From NCBI GenBank assembly GCA_028753945.1, contig JAPNXP010000012.1, forward strand, positions 682,001-746,000: 64,000 nucleotides of DNA. The letters are read 5' to 3'. The translations under genes were made by a program, and so were the position numbers. This DNA is from Hexactinellida sp. DTS-2022. Its lineage: Eukaryota > Porifera > Hexactinellida. The notes under the pieces are model-generated. The model did no database searches. It was not told the DNA's origin and worked only from the letters and a program-made list of their open reading frames with translations. This document shows, one piece after another, positions 9,359 through 20,239 of this stretch (the stretch's first letter is position 1; the number at the start of each line of letters is the position of its first letter).

Positions 9359-11809
9359 TCAATGCTGTATATAGAAGTCTCCGATAGGTGATATCTCATC
9401 TTTCTGGACCCAATCTTCAACTTGGTAGAGCAACATCAGAGAATCAAACTGCCCCACATTCCTTTTACCCACATACTCTACCTCGTCTCCTTTGATCTTC
9501 TCAAACACTCCAAATCTCTCCAGGACCTTCTTACTGATACTCACACGGACAGTAAATGATTTCCCCATGGTAGTGGATATGCTATCATACAGGTCTAGTA
9601 CGAATGCAGCCGTCACGTTAGTGATAACCAGTACAATAAATAGATAGAAGAATATGAAAAACATATAAGTCACTTTTGTGTTGGTAATCGCGACATAGCC
9701 TTGAGCGACCACTTGCCAGTTATTCACAATCATGAGTACAAATAGAGTTATGAAGGAATGGACGATGTCATCGAAATTAACCATATAGTAGAGGCCGCCC
9801 TTCTGGTAATCATACTCCACACCACAAGCGGGGAGCCATTTGGGAAGCCCCTCCTTATTGAAGCTGCACTCCTTCAAGCGATCTGCGAAGAATACCATAC
9901 CAATAATCGCGTACACGTAGAATGCTATGCCGAGAGAAATAACGAATCTCATCAGTTTGGGAATACTGAGAGTTAAGATTGAAAATATGCGTCTGAAACT
10001 CTCCTTAGCTTTCAACACCCTCAACAAACGGAAAGTCCTCAGCACAATTATAAACGTAAGGTTTACGTCTAAAATTGCGACAATAGAAGAGCTGGATAAA
10101 ATCGCAAAATCGAAGAGATGCCAGCCATGTGTGAAGTAGTAAAATGGGCCAAGCCCTATGATATGCAGGATAAACTCAATTCCGTATATGGGCAGAAATA
10201 TTGCACTCTCATACCTAAACCTGTCAGTTTTAGCTGCCTCTCCTGGATTGGAATATATTAGCGTATCGACTAACAACAGTAAGCAGTTCGCTAATATTAC
10301 GAGGTTTATCAGTAATTTGAAATAGAAAGATGATACGAGTATATAAGTGTACTGAGCGACTTTCCGTACCCGCTCAACTGGAATCATGCTATGCCATATT
10401 TTGTTGGCATTTGTCATGTCAGATCTTCGCCATTTCATCGACATGACATTAGACAACTGATTAAACTCCTTCCAACTCAATTTTTGTTTGCAATTTCGGT
10501 CCAAAACTTTGAACATAAGTAAGCATTGCGTCTCGGAGAACCTCTTTGAGTACGACGCCATGACTCGTCTGAATAGACTGTAGTCCCACTCACAGGAGGA
10601 CAGCTGGGTGCCCAGGTTGAAGGCTCGCTGGAGAGAAATCCTTCTGAAATCAAGCAACTGCTTCAACTTCTCTTTTTCCAACTTGCTAAAATGGTCCTTA
10701 ACTATGGCGAGCAATAGATTAGTGAGCACATAAATACCAAACGATAAGAAAGCGAAGAACATGATGAAATAGAAAATGCTCACATGCAAGGAAGGCAGCA
10801 TTACGTCTGGATAGTTTACTGTAGTGGACAGCGCGAACAGAGTAATAAAGCTCTGAGCAAAGCTGCCATAATTGGTTTCGTCACTGTCCCAAAGCAGGTA
10901 ATAAGCCAGGAGAGAGAATACGATCACAAACACCATATAGAGAACATACAGGTCAATAATGCGGCGGATAGAGTTGAGGAGCTGGTTGACAACATTTCGG
11001 ATATTTCTATTCTTGTGCGCAGTTAGGAAAAGTATCGGCCGACAAATTCTCAAGAATCGATGCTGGTAGTAGTAAGGAATTGAGATCGCCAGTATGAAAT
11101 CAAGCACAATAATGATTATCCCAGTCAAGCGAAATAATGTTATTTTCTGCCTCAAAAAACGTTTCGCTCCCAACCAGAAGAATCTCAGACCAAGATCAAA
11201 GAAGAAGTAAATAATAAGATTCGATTCTATCACAAATGCAACTACGTGGAGTATATCTGCATCCTTACGCAAGTTCTGATAAAATGGGAACTCGATTCCT
11301 GCCAACAGTAGAAGCATGAGACACATGAACAAATCAATGGTGGTTACAATTGGATGATAAAGCAATTTGTACGACTTTTTGCTTAGATATGAATCGGGAT
11401 GGTGTTTGGGATTGAAATAGTTTTGACTGTGATGCACGTAGATAGCGATTTCATCTATTCTATAGTTCTGCTGCCTCATGGTTTGTGGGTAGAGTTGCTT
11501 GTCATTCTGCGCAAAGCTGTCTACCAAAAAGTAATCATCATCCACAGTTTTTCCGCGCACTCGTTGCTCCAATTCCACATCAAGATTCACATCGCGATCT
11601 TGGTTCTCCACGGATCGAGAATCCAAAAATGGCGACAAAGTGACACGGTCATCTTTCGGAGTTTTTAAGTCTTCTGAAGTTACCAAATCATATCCATCCT
11701 CTGATATTGGACACAACTCAAGACCGTCAATAAACGGAGTCAAGCGAGATCTAGGTTCGTTAATATTCCATTCATTCGATCGGTAACTCTGTTCCAGCAG
11801 ATACGCCAT
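9359..11809 (-). CDS. TPCN: Two-pore cation channel (endolysosomal TPC family)
   Basis: 816 residues, single exon. Two six-helix channel repeats are visible. Repeat I starts about residue 155, with pore segment SFITLFALSTTVNYPDVMLP (about 320-339) and a final helix leading into LLLAIVKDHFSKLEKEKLKQ. The linker has an EF-hand-like FKVLDRNCKQKLSWKEF (about 433-449). Repeat II starts about 485 and has an Arg-rich S4 (VLRTFRLLRVLKAKESFRR, about 589-606) and pore segment SFITLFVLMIVNNWQVVAQG (about 685-704); the VNNW element is characteristic of TPCs. These channels conduct Na+ or Ca2+ out of endosomes and lysosomes in response to PI(3,5)P2, voltage or NAADP-linked signals. Subtype (TPC1, 2 or 3) is not decided. 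The cytosolic N-terminus of about 150 residues is acidic and poorly conserved. Confidence 0.92.
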   Translation of the reverse strand: MAYLLEQSYRSNEWNINEPRSRLTPFIDGLELCPISEDGYDLVTSEDLKTPKDDRVTLSPFLDSRSVENQDRDVNLDVELEQRVRGKTVDDDYFLVDSFAQNDKQLYPQTMRQQNYRIDEIAIYVHHSQNYFNPKHHPDSYLSKKSYKLLYHPIVTTIDLFMCLMLLLLAGIEFPFYQNLRKDADILHVVAFVIESNLIIYFFFDLGLRFFWLGAKRFLRQKITLFRLTGIIIIVLDFILAISIPYYYQHRFLRICRPILFLTAHKNRNIRNVVNQLLNSIRRIIDLYVLYMVFVIVFSLLAYYLLWDSDETNYGSFAQSFITLFALSTTVNYPDVMLPSLHVSIFYFIMFFAFLSFGIYVLTNLLLAIVKDHFSKLEKEKLKQLLDFRRISLQRAFNLGTQLSSCEWDYSLFRRVMASYSKRFSETQCLLMFKVLDRNCKQKLSWKEFNQLSNVMSMKWRRSDMTNANKIWHSMIPVERVRKVAQYTYILVSSFYFKLLINLVILANCLLLLVDTLIYSNPGEAAKTDRFRYESAIFLPIYGIEFILHIIGLGPFYYFTHGWHLFDFAILSSSSIVAILDVNLTFIIVLRTFRLLRVLKAKESFRRIFSILTLSIPKLMRFVISLGIAFYVYAIIGMVFFADRLKECSFNKEGLPKWLPACGVEYDYQKGGLYYMVNFDDIVHSFITLFVLMIVNNWQVVAQGYVAITNTKVTYMFFIFFYLFIVLVITNVTAAFVLDLYDSISTTMGKSFTVRVSISKKVLERFGVFEKIKGDEVEYVGKRNVGQFDSLMLLYQVEDWVQKDEISPIGDFYIQH

Positions 11810-12463
11810 TTACTGCCTCAAATTTCCCAACTATAATTAATGAAAATCAATATGACTATCTTTTTATCTAAGGTATAAGGTAACACAATCTGATATACTA
11901 TCTATGGTATACTAACTGATGTGTAATCCCATGTCAGGCATTATTACGGTGCTTCCGAATTAGACTATTGGAGATATTTCTGACATGGATGACAAAGTGT
12001 AAAATTGTGTAGTTATTATGGGAGGATTATACTCATAGCATTAAGCGTTCCTCAAGTAATGGAGCGGCTAAATTTGCGTTCGTATTGTAACTATCAGAAT
12101 AGTATTTTGCATATGAATATTCGAGATAATATCAGATGGCCATTTATACGAAAATAATTATTTAGCTAATATCTTGGTTTAAATGACCTCATGCCAAAAT
12201 CCCACAAAATTAATAGTAAAACAGAAAAAAACAATTCTCATAAACTGTAGTAGAAATAGCAGTGAGCTCCTCAAATAACGGAAAGCACCACTACTAAGTT
12301 TGCAGAATAAAGCTCAATGATTCCCCTTTTAAACGCCTTTCCATCAATAGCTTCTAATCGACAAGACTTAGAAAAATACTATAACATGAACCAGCCAGGA
12401 TTTGTGAATTTATACTGCAATTGTCTCCAAATATAAATAACAATTATAAAACTGTTAATATAG
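11810..12463. other. Intergenic, no gene seen
   Basis: 654 bp between the TPC start codon and the ELP3 stop codon. AT-rich, no open frame of note and no recognisable inverted-repeat element. Confidence 0.35.
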
Positions 12464-14119
12464 TCAATAGAGTTCTTTGATCATATAAGGTCCCTCCAGT
12501 TCATAGCCCAGCTTCCTATAATAGTTCCTAGTCCCCACCCCAGATATGACCGCCATCTTGCCAGCCCCGTGTTCCTCTCTGGCTATCCGCTCCGCCTCCT
12601 CCATCAGGAGGGTGCCGAACCCTTGGTGCTGGAACTTAGAGGGGTCCCGAGTAGCGACGGGTACAACGCTCCCATACACATGCAGCTCGCGGACCATGGA
12701 CACGCCCCCTTTTAATTCCGGCCGATAAACCTCCGAAGACAGTTTTCTCAGTCGCAACAGCCCCACCAGGATATCCTGAGTCGGATCTTCGTACGATAGG
12801 AATGTTTCCCATCCGCCGTTAGCGCAATAGTCACGTCGGATAAGCTCGACTTCATAAGGCCTAACTTTATTGTGTATTTCCTGTATGCCCACCTCTCTGG
12901 TACGAACGTCTCTGCATTCAGTGCCCAAGTCCCGCATTCTCTTTAGCGCCAGTTCTCTGAGATTCCCGTGCTCTACGCCTGAGCTGACGAGGGGCATCGG
13001 GATATCTCTCTGCACCCTGTAGACACGCGTCCAGGGGGGGACCAATGCGAGAATCCTCGCGACTAGATCAACCAGTATGTCCGGCGGGTAGGATTTGTAC
13101 CGACCTGTCTTCCACAGCTCGTAGAGACCAGTGCCTCGGATCACGAGGGTAGGGTATATCTTGAGGCCGTCAGCTCGAAAAGCCGGATTCTCAAAGAACT
13201 GAATAAACCCTTCGATATCTCTCTCGAAATCCACGTTTGGAAGGTCAGGCATCATGTGAGCCACAACTTTAAACCCCGCGTCCTTTGACCCCTGAAAGGA
13301 CTCGGTAACAGCCTTCACAGTGTGTCCCCTGTTGGTGTCTCTAGCCACGTCCTCGTACACGCTCTGTACGCCTATTTCCAGTCGGGTGCAGCCGTAGGCC
13401 AGCATGGAGGAGAGGTGCTTCCGGAGACAGTAGTCGGGCCGGGTCTCGATTGTGATGCCGATGCACTTAATCTTAGCGCGCTCTGAGAACCTGACCGCCT
13501 CCTCGACAGAGGAGGACGTGTGACCCGAAAGAGCGTCGTGCAAATTGCGAATGAAATAGTCGCGATATTCCTCGTCAAGCGCCATGAAAGTTCCTCCCAT
13601 CACGATGTACTCCACCTTATCCACATTGTGTCCCAGCTGTTTCAGCTGGTCGAGACGGTGTCTCGATTGGAGATACGGATTGTAGCGCGCACGAATAGCT
13701 CTCATGCTCGTAGGCTCATAGCCAGTGTAAGACTGAGTTGAGTATTCGAAATCGCTGTCTGGACCTCCCGGGCAGTATACGCAGATGTTGCCTGTGAAAG
13801 CCAGGTGTGGACACCTGTGCGGCTTGCACATAACGGCTACAATGGCAATACCGGAGGCAGTGCGGATAGGTTTAGCTTTCAATATAGGCAGTAATGCCTT
13901 CTTATGTGCTTCTGGCACAGCGGCTATTATATCCACCAACTTGGGAGCCTGTTTGGCACCTAGTTGCTTACAGGTGTTGGAGCGTATCTTGCTGACGTTG
14001 ACCTTTCCATTCTGAGCGAGCACCCTCACCATCTCCGCTACTATCTGTGCGACCACCAGCACCATGCTGGTCTCCTTGGGAGCAGTGGTGGTCTTATCGG
14101 GACTGGACAGTAGCTCCAT
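12464..14119 (-). CDS. ELP3: Elongator complex catalytic subunit ELP3
   Basis: 551 residues if started at [14 protein letters not shown] (human about 547). The N-terminal substrate-binding segment contains [18 protein letters not shown]. The radical-SAM domain has [19 protein letters not shown], with the iron-sulfur cysteines spaced C-x9-C-x2-C, followed by [20 protein letters not shown] and [13 protein letters not shown]. The C-terminal GNAT acetyltransferase domain ends [23 protein letters not shown]3 makes the carboxymethyl group on wobble uridine 34 of tRNAs. The frame stays open 47 codons further upstream, but that stretch is Tyr/Asn-rich and unlike ELP3. Reading towards the gene, a TATATTTCAG sequence lies just before the chosen start, which looks like a splice acceptor of a 5' intron. 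Confidence 0.95.
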   Translation of the reverse strand: MELLSSPDKTTTAPKETSMVLVVAQIVAEMVRVLAQNGKVNVSKIRSNTCKQLGAKQAPKLVDIIAAVPEAHKKALLPILKAKPIRTASGIAIVAVMCKPHRCPHLAFTGNICVYCPGGPDSDFEYSTQSYTGYEPTSMRAIRARYNPYLQSRHRLDQLKQLGHNVDKVEYIVMGGTFMALDEEYRDYFIRNLHDALSGHTSSSVEEAVRFSERAKIKCIGITIETRPDYCLRKHLSSMLAYGCTRLEIGVQSVYEDVARDTNRGHTVKAVTESFQGSKDAGFKVVAHMMPDLPNVDFERDIEGFIQFFENPAFRADGLKIYPTLVIRGTGLYELWKTGRYKSYPPDILVDLVARILALVPPWTRVYRVQRDIPMPLVSSGVEHGNLRELALKRMRDLGTECRDVRTREVGIQEIHNKVRPYEVELIRRDYCANGGWETFLSYEDPTQDILVGLLRLRKLSSEVYRPELKGGVSMVRELHVYGSVVPVATRDPSKFQHQGFGTLLMEEAERIAREEHGAGKMAVISGVGTRNYYRKLGYELEGPYMIKELY

Positions 14120-14764
14120 TTGGGGTCTGAAATATATGCATAAAGTAAGGTAATTATTATTGTATTCGTATTCATAGGCGTAAAACCCCGTGGGTCCGTG
14201 GCTGCCCGGGCCCCACAACAGAATAACGTTTGTGAATTTTTTGACAAAAATTATTGCCAAAAGTTCAATACTAAAGCATTGAATTCAAAGACATTTATTA
14301 TACTATCAACATGAGGCAAGAGCAGCATTTTGAAATGTCAAAATAGATTGTACATGGTAATCAGGATCGTGGGTAATATATCTCTTAACCTGCCTTGGAG
14401 GAAAGGCCCCCAGATCCCTATTGATAAATCGCCACGCTCGAAATTGGTTCTGCCTGGGAACACACGAGAGATTGTTCTCGCGATATCAATCTCTCGCGGG
14501 ACATCAATTATAGGTGCAAAGTTTTGCTTCCGATATATCGCAAGCAAAACTTTACGTCTATGATTGATTGTATTGCATAACGAATGAATGGTTCGTACAA
14601 ATACAAGTCAATATTAGATATGATATAAATTATTACTCCTATTGAATAAATATAATAAGTGAATTACGATATAAAATAAAAAATGAAGTGAGAACATTAT
14701 AAAAATAGTAGGAAGGGCTTAGCTAGTATATAACATATAATAGAGAGATGAGGTATAATTATTC
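14120..14764. other. ELP3 5' region and spacer, with a small hairpin
   Basis: Holds the presumed ELP3 leader or 5' intron and the 3' flank of sorbitol dehydrogenase. At about 14517-14554 a short hairpin is visible (gcaaagttttgctt pairing with aagcaaaactttac around ccgatatatcgc). No gene is supported. Confidence 0.35.
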
Positions 14765-15850
14765 TTATTGTATTTCGGCGCGAGTAGGGTCGCACTTGAT
14801 CATCACTTTGATTCCTTCCCCGGATTTAGTTTTCTCAAACGCCTCTAATGCCTGCTCCATCGCATACCTATGTGTCACGAGTGGCTTCACGTCGATGAGC
14901 CCCGATGAGATCATGTCCAGAGATTTCTGGTAGCAGCCTCTGTACCTAAACACCCCCTTAATGTCCACTTCTCGCACTGACGCGTTAACAATGGGGATCT
15001 CAGCCGTGGGCGGGCCCAGCCCCACCAACAGAACGGTGCCACCCGACTTGGTAGCGTATATAGCGGTGGAGATTGTAGCGGGAAACGCGACGCAGTCAAT
15101 TGACTTGTCAGGCATCTTTCCCAGGAGTTCCACGGCGCGGGCTGCGGTGGTCTGAGGCTCCCCCTCCACCAGGAGGGTGTGGTTAACGCCCAGAGATTTG
15201 GCGAACTCGAGGCGTTTGGGGTTAATGTCGGTGATGGCGATATTGGTGGCCCCGAAAGCCCGGGCTGCCAGCAGGGTCACCAGCCCGATGGGACCAGCTC
15301 CGCAGATGAGAATCGTGTCGCCACCTGTCACCTCGGCCCTGCGACACGCGTGCACACCCACGCTCAGCGGCTCCAGGAGCGCGCCCTCCTCGTAGGTTAT
15401 GCCGTCCGGGAGTTTGTAGCAGAAGTTAGCGTCGTGGCAGTAGAGCCGCGTGAGCGTCCCATCGTAAGGAGGGGTCGCGCAGAAAAACACGTCCGCACAC
15501 AGGTTGTACTTCCCGTCTATGCACTGAGAGCACTTGTAGCAGGGCACCCCAGGCTCTACGGCTACTCTGTCGCCTAGCTTCAAACTGGTAACGCCCTCGC
15601 CCAACTGTACTACAGTCCCCGAGGTCTCGTGACCTAGGATCATAGGGGAGGTTACTACGAAGTCTCCGATTCGCCCATTGACCCAGTAGTGGACATCTGA
15701 CCCGCATATCCCAACAGAGTGAACTGCTATCTGCACAAAACCCTTGTTGGGCTTTGGGATAGGCTTCTGCTCGAGACGGATGTCGTTTATTTTGTGTAGG
15801 ACCACGGATATGTTATCCTCCGAAGACATACCACTGTCTCTATTTTGCAC
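14765..15850 (-). CDS. SORD: Sorbitol (L-iditol) dehydrogenase, zinc-type medium-chain dehydrogenase
   Basis: 361 residues; the Met at residue 8 (MSSEDNISVVLHK, 15829) is an equally likely start. It oxidises sorbitol to fructose with NAD+ in the cytosolic polyol pathway. Seen: the zinc ligand and signature VGICGSDVHYWVNGRIGDF, GHETSGTVVQLGEG, the family block FFCATPPYDGTLTRLY, EEGALLEPLSVGVHACRRAE with the catalytic-zinc glutamate, the Rossmann motif ILICGAGPIGLVTLL, and IKGVFRYRGCY followed by PLVTHRY. A four-cysteine lobe, CYKCSQCIDGKYNLC, is complete, so this enzyme probably keeps the structural zinc that vertebrate SORD has lost. Intronless. Confidence 0.95.
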   Translation of the reverse strand: MQNRDSGMSSEDNISVVLHKINDIRLEQKPIPKPNKGFVQIAVHSVGICGSDVHYWVNGRIGDFVVTSPMILGHETSGTVVQLGEGVTSLKLGDRVAVEPGVPCYKCSQCIDGKYNLCADVFFCATPPYDGTLTRLYCHDANFCYKLPDGITYEEGALLEPLSVGVHACRRAEVTGGDTILICGAGPIGLVTLLAARAFGATNIAITDINPKRLEFAKSLGVNHTLLVEGEPQTTAARAVELLGKMPDKSIDCVAFPATISTAIYATKSGGTVLLVGLGPPTAEIPIVNASVREVDIKGVFRYRGCYQKSLDMISSGLIDVKPLVTHRYAMEQALEAFEKTKSGEGIKVMIKCDPTRAEIQ

Positions 15851-16326
15851 TAAGTTATATGGTGATTGTTATAACTCTTTCGATACAATTAGTAACTTGT
15901 GAGGACACAGCCTACTTCATGATAAAATAGTACAGAGAAAATACTAAGTGATATTACTACTGCGAATTCGACTTTCTGAGAAATAAAATTACTTACCTGT
16001 CCGATTTTTTAATTTACTATCCTTCTGTAATATCGAACTAGCTTTCGTGAAGGAAATAAGTCCGCGACTTAAATGGCATATTAGTTACAGAATCAAATAT
16101 TATTCAAAAATATTGTTATTTAATTAATAACTTAATTTATCATTAATAATTACATCATAGTAGAACATAATTTACAAACAGGAAAGTAGACTATAAACAT
16201 GGGAAAAGTCTACTGAAGTAGAATAACTCATTCAGTGCTGAGAAGTCTAGGTTACAATAAGTACATAATTAAAAGCGCACAAATTTACATACAAGTTCAA
16301 ACAGCGAAATAAAACTCGCAATTAAT
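15851..16326. other. Intergenic, no gene seen
   Basis: 476 AT-rich bp between the start of SORD and the stop of the SAM-PH-SH2 gene. No open frame or repeat recognised. Confidence 0.35.
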
Positions 16327-18183
16327 TCAAGAAAAGCGAGACTTTGAAGAGTGTAGATTGTAGGGAACCTTTAGAATATAATTGGACCTGGGCAGTGGAG
16401 ACACGCGGTATTGTCTTATCAACTCCTCGAGACTCGAGAAATAGCTCCCTCTATGGAGACAGTAGCCTTTCTCGTGTTTGAACACCTTGTAGTGTTTGCA
16501 TCTGTCCTTACACCAGACAGTCAGCACCATGCTGATGTTCTCTTCGCTGGAATTGCGAATGAGGTACATACCATCGTGGTTGATACTGGTCAACACCTGT
16601 TCGGACTTTTCGCGAGTAAAACCCGACTGAATACACCCGTCGGGTAGCACCTCTATTATGGGAGAAATATACGCGTCTTGGTCGTCCTGATCGCACATAG
16701 CGTTCTCGTATAGAGAGGGTAGCGGGTGTGTGGGAGAGACCGTGAAGGAATTGGGAGAAGCAACGTCGTTAAGCGTGCTAGCAAATGTTTTGCTTAACTG
16801 CGAGAAGTCATCCATGTTCTCCACGTCCTCGTAGCCCTTGAGTTCCTTGAGTTCCTTTGCGCCGAACGAACAGGCGGTGAGTCTCTGCATAACCTCGGGC
16901 AGCGAGTGCTGCGAGTTGTGTTTGAAGAGGGCGGGGGCGCTGATGCGTCTGTCGGTGTTTATGTTCTCCATCGAGAGAGAGGAGGGAACGGAGCGGGCCG
17001 ACTGCTCCGAGGGGAGGTTGGGGAGGTTGGGGAGCGGCCGCACCGAGGGGAGAGCTATGCGGTCTGGAACTGAGGGCAGCTCCCGATGTGTGCCCCCGTT
17101 AGTGATAGGAGAGTTGCTGGGCTTTAGGACTAGGTAGTCGTCCTCTGTGAGATCTGGCATGCTGGCGGGAGAGAGCGGGGATTGGGGCGGCAGGCAGGTG
17201 GGGGAGGACACGCCGGGGAAGGGGACAGAGGGGGAGAGCGGAGAGGTCGCTGGAAAGCCGATAGGCTGGCTGGGTAGCGTGAGCTTAGGCTTCATTGTGC
17301 TCGCATGGAGTATTGGGTAGGAGTTGGGAGGCTCTATTTTGGGAGCTTTTGTGGAGACAGAGCGCGGTTGGTCAGGGCCCCTTTCCCGCGGGAGCGCAGG
17401 GCGGGGGACTACGTTAGTGGGGTTGACGTCATCGTCGTCGTTGTCTTCATCGCTTGCACCTTCGGTCTTCTGGGTCTCTCCCGAGTCGCTAAGCATGGAC
17501 CCGTATATGGGCTGTCCGAGCAGGTTCTCCTCCTTGTAGAGGTCCAGTTCTTTCTGAATGGACTCGATCCATCGCTCCTTCTCGCGCTGGGACGCGGTGC
17601 ATATGAAGTATACGCGCTTGTTCGGGTTCTTGTGAGCCAGCTTTATGCAGCAGTTGGGGTGATCCTTAACCTCGTTAGAGTCTGTCAGAACGTAGCCGGG
17701 CAGAGCGAGCGAACCTTTCTGCTTCTGACTTTTCTCGTTTTCGAAGTAATACAGACAGCCCTTGTGTAGCACCATGTAGCGCCGTCTCCAGGTTCTAATG
17801 CGACCACCTTGCTTTATTATCCACCCACTATGCAGGTTGTCTGGGGAGTGTATCAGAGTCTGCGCTTCTAATTCCGTGCTGGGCTTCGGGGGCGGTCTCT
17901 TTCCTGTCGCAAGGTGTGTCTCTGGGGTTTTATTAGGGGAGGTGGGCACACGACTGTTCATACAGTTCATGTTTGGGAGCTGCTGTAGGGATTCTAGTAT
18001 TAATTTCCGCTCTGCAGCTACGGATACTTTGAGGTATGTTTTCAAAAAAGCATCATCGATTCTGGACAGATGATCACCAGTTATCTTTATCTCATAGAAA
18101 GAATCAATTAGGTGGCCGAGACTTTTGCTGTTGAGCCATTCAGCAACTTGATCCGTCGTCCAACTTTCCCAACCTTGTTCCAT
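16327..18183 (-). CDS. SAM-PH-SH2 adaptor protein, SH3BP2-like with an added SAM domain
   Basis: 618 residues, single exon. Domain order seen: SAM at about 6-69 (WTTDQVAEWLNSKSLGHLI onward), PH at about 117-214 (SGWIIKQGGRIRTWRRRYMV, YFICTASQREKERWIESI), a long Pro/Ser-rich linker, and SH2 at about 517-608 with the phosphotyrosine-binding arginine in YLIRNSS (R543). PH followed by a proline-rich linker and SH2 is the layout of the immune adaptor 3BP2, and the SH2 resembles it (HDGMYLIRNSS versus DGLYCIRNSS). SAM plus proline-rich plus SH2 is the layout of SLP-76/BLNK. Tyrosines in docking-like contexts are DDYLVL (350), GYEDV (451) and LYENAM (492, a Grb2-type YxN). It probably links tyrosine-kinase signals to membrane lipids and downstream effectors. 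Not a CNK: there is no CRIC or PDZ region. Confidence 0.85.
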   Translation of the reverse strand: MEQGWESWTTDQVAEWLNSKSLGHLIDSFYEIKITGDHLSRIDDAFLKTYLKVSVAAERKLILESLQQLPNMNCMNSRVPTSPNKTPETHLATGKRPPPKPSTELEAQTLIHSPDNLHSGWIIKQGGRIRTWRRRYMVLHKGCLYYFENEKSQKQKGSLALPGYVLTDSNEVKDHPNCCIKLAHKNPNKRVYFICTASQREKERWIESIQKELDLYKEENLLGQPIYGSMLSDSGETQKTEGASDEDNDDDDVNPTNVVPRPALPRERGPDQPRSVSTKAPKIEPPNSYPILHASTMKPKLTLPSQPIGFPATSPLSPSVPFPGVSSPTCLPPQSPLSPASMPDLTEDDYLVLKPSNSPITNGGTHRELPSVPDRIALPSVRPLPNLPNLPSEQSARSVPSSLSMENINTDRRISAPALFKHNSQHSLPEVMQRLTACSFGAKELKELKGYEDVENMDDFSQLSKTFASTLNDVASPNSFTVSPTHPLPSLYENAMCDQDDQDAYISPIIEVLPDGCIQSGFTREKSEQVLTSINHDGMYLIRNSSEENISMVLTVWCKDRCKHYKVFKHEKGYCLHRGSYFSSLEELIRQYRVSPLPRSNYILKVPYNLHSSKSRFS

Positions 18184-20239
18184 TGAATATATATTGTATT
18201 GAGTTATTATCCACTATCTTGTTCCTAGATATGCTTGCTAATCTATTTATACCTGTTGTACATAACTAATAGCATTGTGTGCCACTTAGGGAGTATAATT
18301 GAAAGTATATTCTTTTGGTTACAAAATGTAAAAATTAAATCATTATTTTGAACTTAGAGATAAATTAACTTCCATAAACTTATGATTTATATCAGTTCCG
18401 TTTCAAAGCAGTAAAGTCAGGAAAGTATATACTTTTGTTCTTCGTAAATAGTAAAGCTACTTATTCTGTCAACGTGAATCGATTCAGTTAATGATAATAT
18501 ACTACTTGTACAAGTGATACAGCAAGTATGTATAAGAACGCAAATACAGACAATTCGATACACGGATAAAACCCATCTCATGTATCAAAATGTTGGTATT
18601 CCATAAGAATGGGGCTATAAGTGTTTAAGATTAGAGAGACAGTGCCTTATTATACAAAGTAGTGAGACTTAGTATGGGCTAATAGTACCTACATGGCTAG
18701 ATGTCTAACTCTAATAAAATTTTCCACAAATTCTCACTGATTAAATACGATAAGGGTGTTCTTAGTATGTATCTGCGAACTATTTACAAGCTATGCTAGT
18801 GGTTAAATAATGCAATATTTATCTCAAGCTATATTTATGTACATACTTGGTGATTCTCAGCAACCCCATTAATTCATTAAAACATTATTTCGTCTACCTA
18901 ACAAAAGTAGTGGACTCCTGACATGAAATTAGGAACTCCAGGGGACCGTCGAAATCTGTTCGTATTATCTGGAAATTCGTATTGATTGGAGTCAGGAAAT
19001 TAAGAGTCTTCTGTACATATAAATTCCAATAATTAATAATCTGGAAGTATATGCGAGGGCTAGTGCAAGATGTCAAACGTCCGCAGAACGAACAGCTTGT
19101 AATTCATTGATATACCATCGAGATTATTGTCTAATGGGACAGAATGATGGAATTGATGTACTCATTTTGACTTAGACAATTAGTCTCTTTCGACCCATGA
19201 TTGTGAGATCCGGAACGCGATCCTGTTTTGAGGATTGAGATCGGATCAATAATAGATAAATATCTGTAATTTACAATAATATATTTTTTCTCAACTATTC
19301 GTACTAAGACGAGCAACAAAGAAACAAACTCACAATATATTGTCAATATCTGCCTGATTTAATATCAAAGAATCCGAAGGATCTTGATCGGATCGTAGAT
19401 CATAATTTCAACCAAAATCGGGATCGCGATCATTATTTTCAGGATCGGCTAATGCCCTAAGATTTAAGATTGACTAATTATAATAGTCATGCTGCTATTA
19501 TTTGCTAATAATCTGTCATGCTAAAACAGTCGAGACATTCGTGGTGTGAGGACACGTGAGTGCATACAACTGCTAATATTATTCGGAAAATCTCATATTA
19601 TAAATATAAATATTCTATAATTATCCATTGATTGCACCATATACAGCCATATATTGAATTATAATACGAAATTAGCAGCGTGATACTTGAGTGCAGAAAT
19701 AATCACATTTGTGACTAAATTAGGTTGAATTTAGCAACACAGATAAACTGCTATAATAGAAACTTTTCATTATTGAGGTTAATGAATGAATTCATTAACT
19801 TGATACTTATTACACGTAATCTGTTCATCGCATATTCAGATACGGCAAGAGAATTGTATTGAAAGGTAAAATGTGTGAAGTTTTTTAAAAGAAATGTAGA
19901 TCTCGAAAGAAATTGAGTCATATGAATACTCGTAAATCATTAATAAGTAATATTTTAAGACTTGTATTTCAATATGAGATAATCTACAAACAGGAGAGTA
20001 CCAAATAAATACTTTCTGATATTATCATGTGTGATGTTCTTGGAAAGGAGATTATTAGTGTAGCAGTGGACAGAAACACATATAAATAATTAAATAGAAT
20101 AGAATAACTGATATTCAATGAAAATTGCATCTCCTAATTGATACATTGAAAATAAATCTAAGCTCTATTCTTTAGAAAACAAATGAACTAATTATATTTA
20201 ATTGAAAATAACAGCGTTTTCACAAAAAATCTTTACAAA
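18184..20239. other. Two-kilobase spacer with degenerate repeats, no gene seen
   Basis: No supportable reading frame. About 18930-19015 carries a worn relative of the TA-flanked pogo-like family (blocks such as gttcgtattatctggaaatt). About 19199-19452 is rich in GATC, CGATCC and GGATCGG words on both flanks, possibly a degraded inverted-repeat element, but I cannot fix its ends. The rest is plain AT-rich DNA containing the promoter of the SAM-PH-SH2 gene. Confidence 0.4.

Noticed and set aside
14120-14260. 47-codon N-terminal extension of ELP3
   Set aside because: Composition unlike ELP3, and a splice-acceptor-like TATATTTCAG precedes the family-consistent start at 14119.
16327-18183. Identification as a CNK (connector enhancer of KSR) protein from SAM plus PH
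   Set aside because: No CRIC or PDZ domain is present, and the C-terminus is a clear SH2 domain.
19199-19452. GATC-rich stretch that looks palindromic
   Set aside because: The words recur on both strands, but no clean inverted arms or target duplication could be traced, so no element is called.
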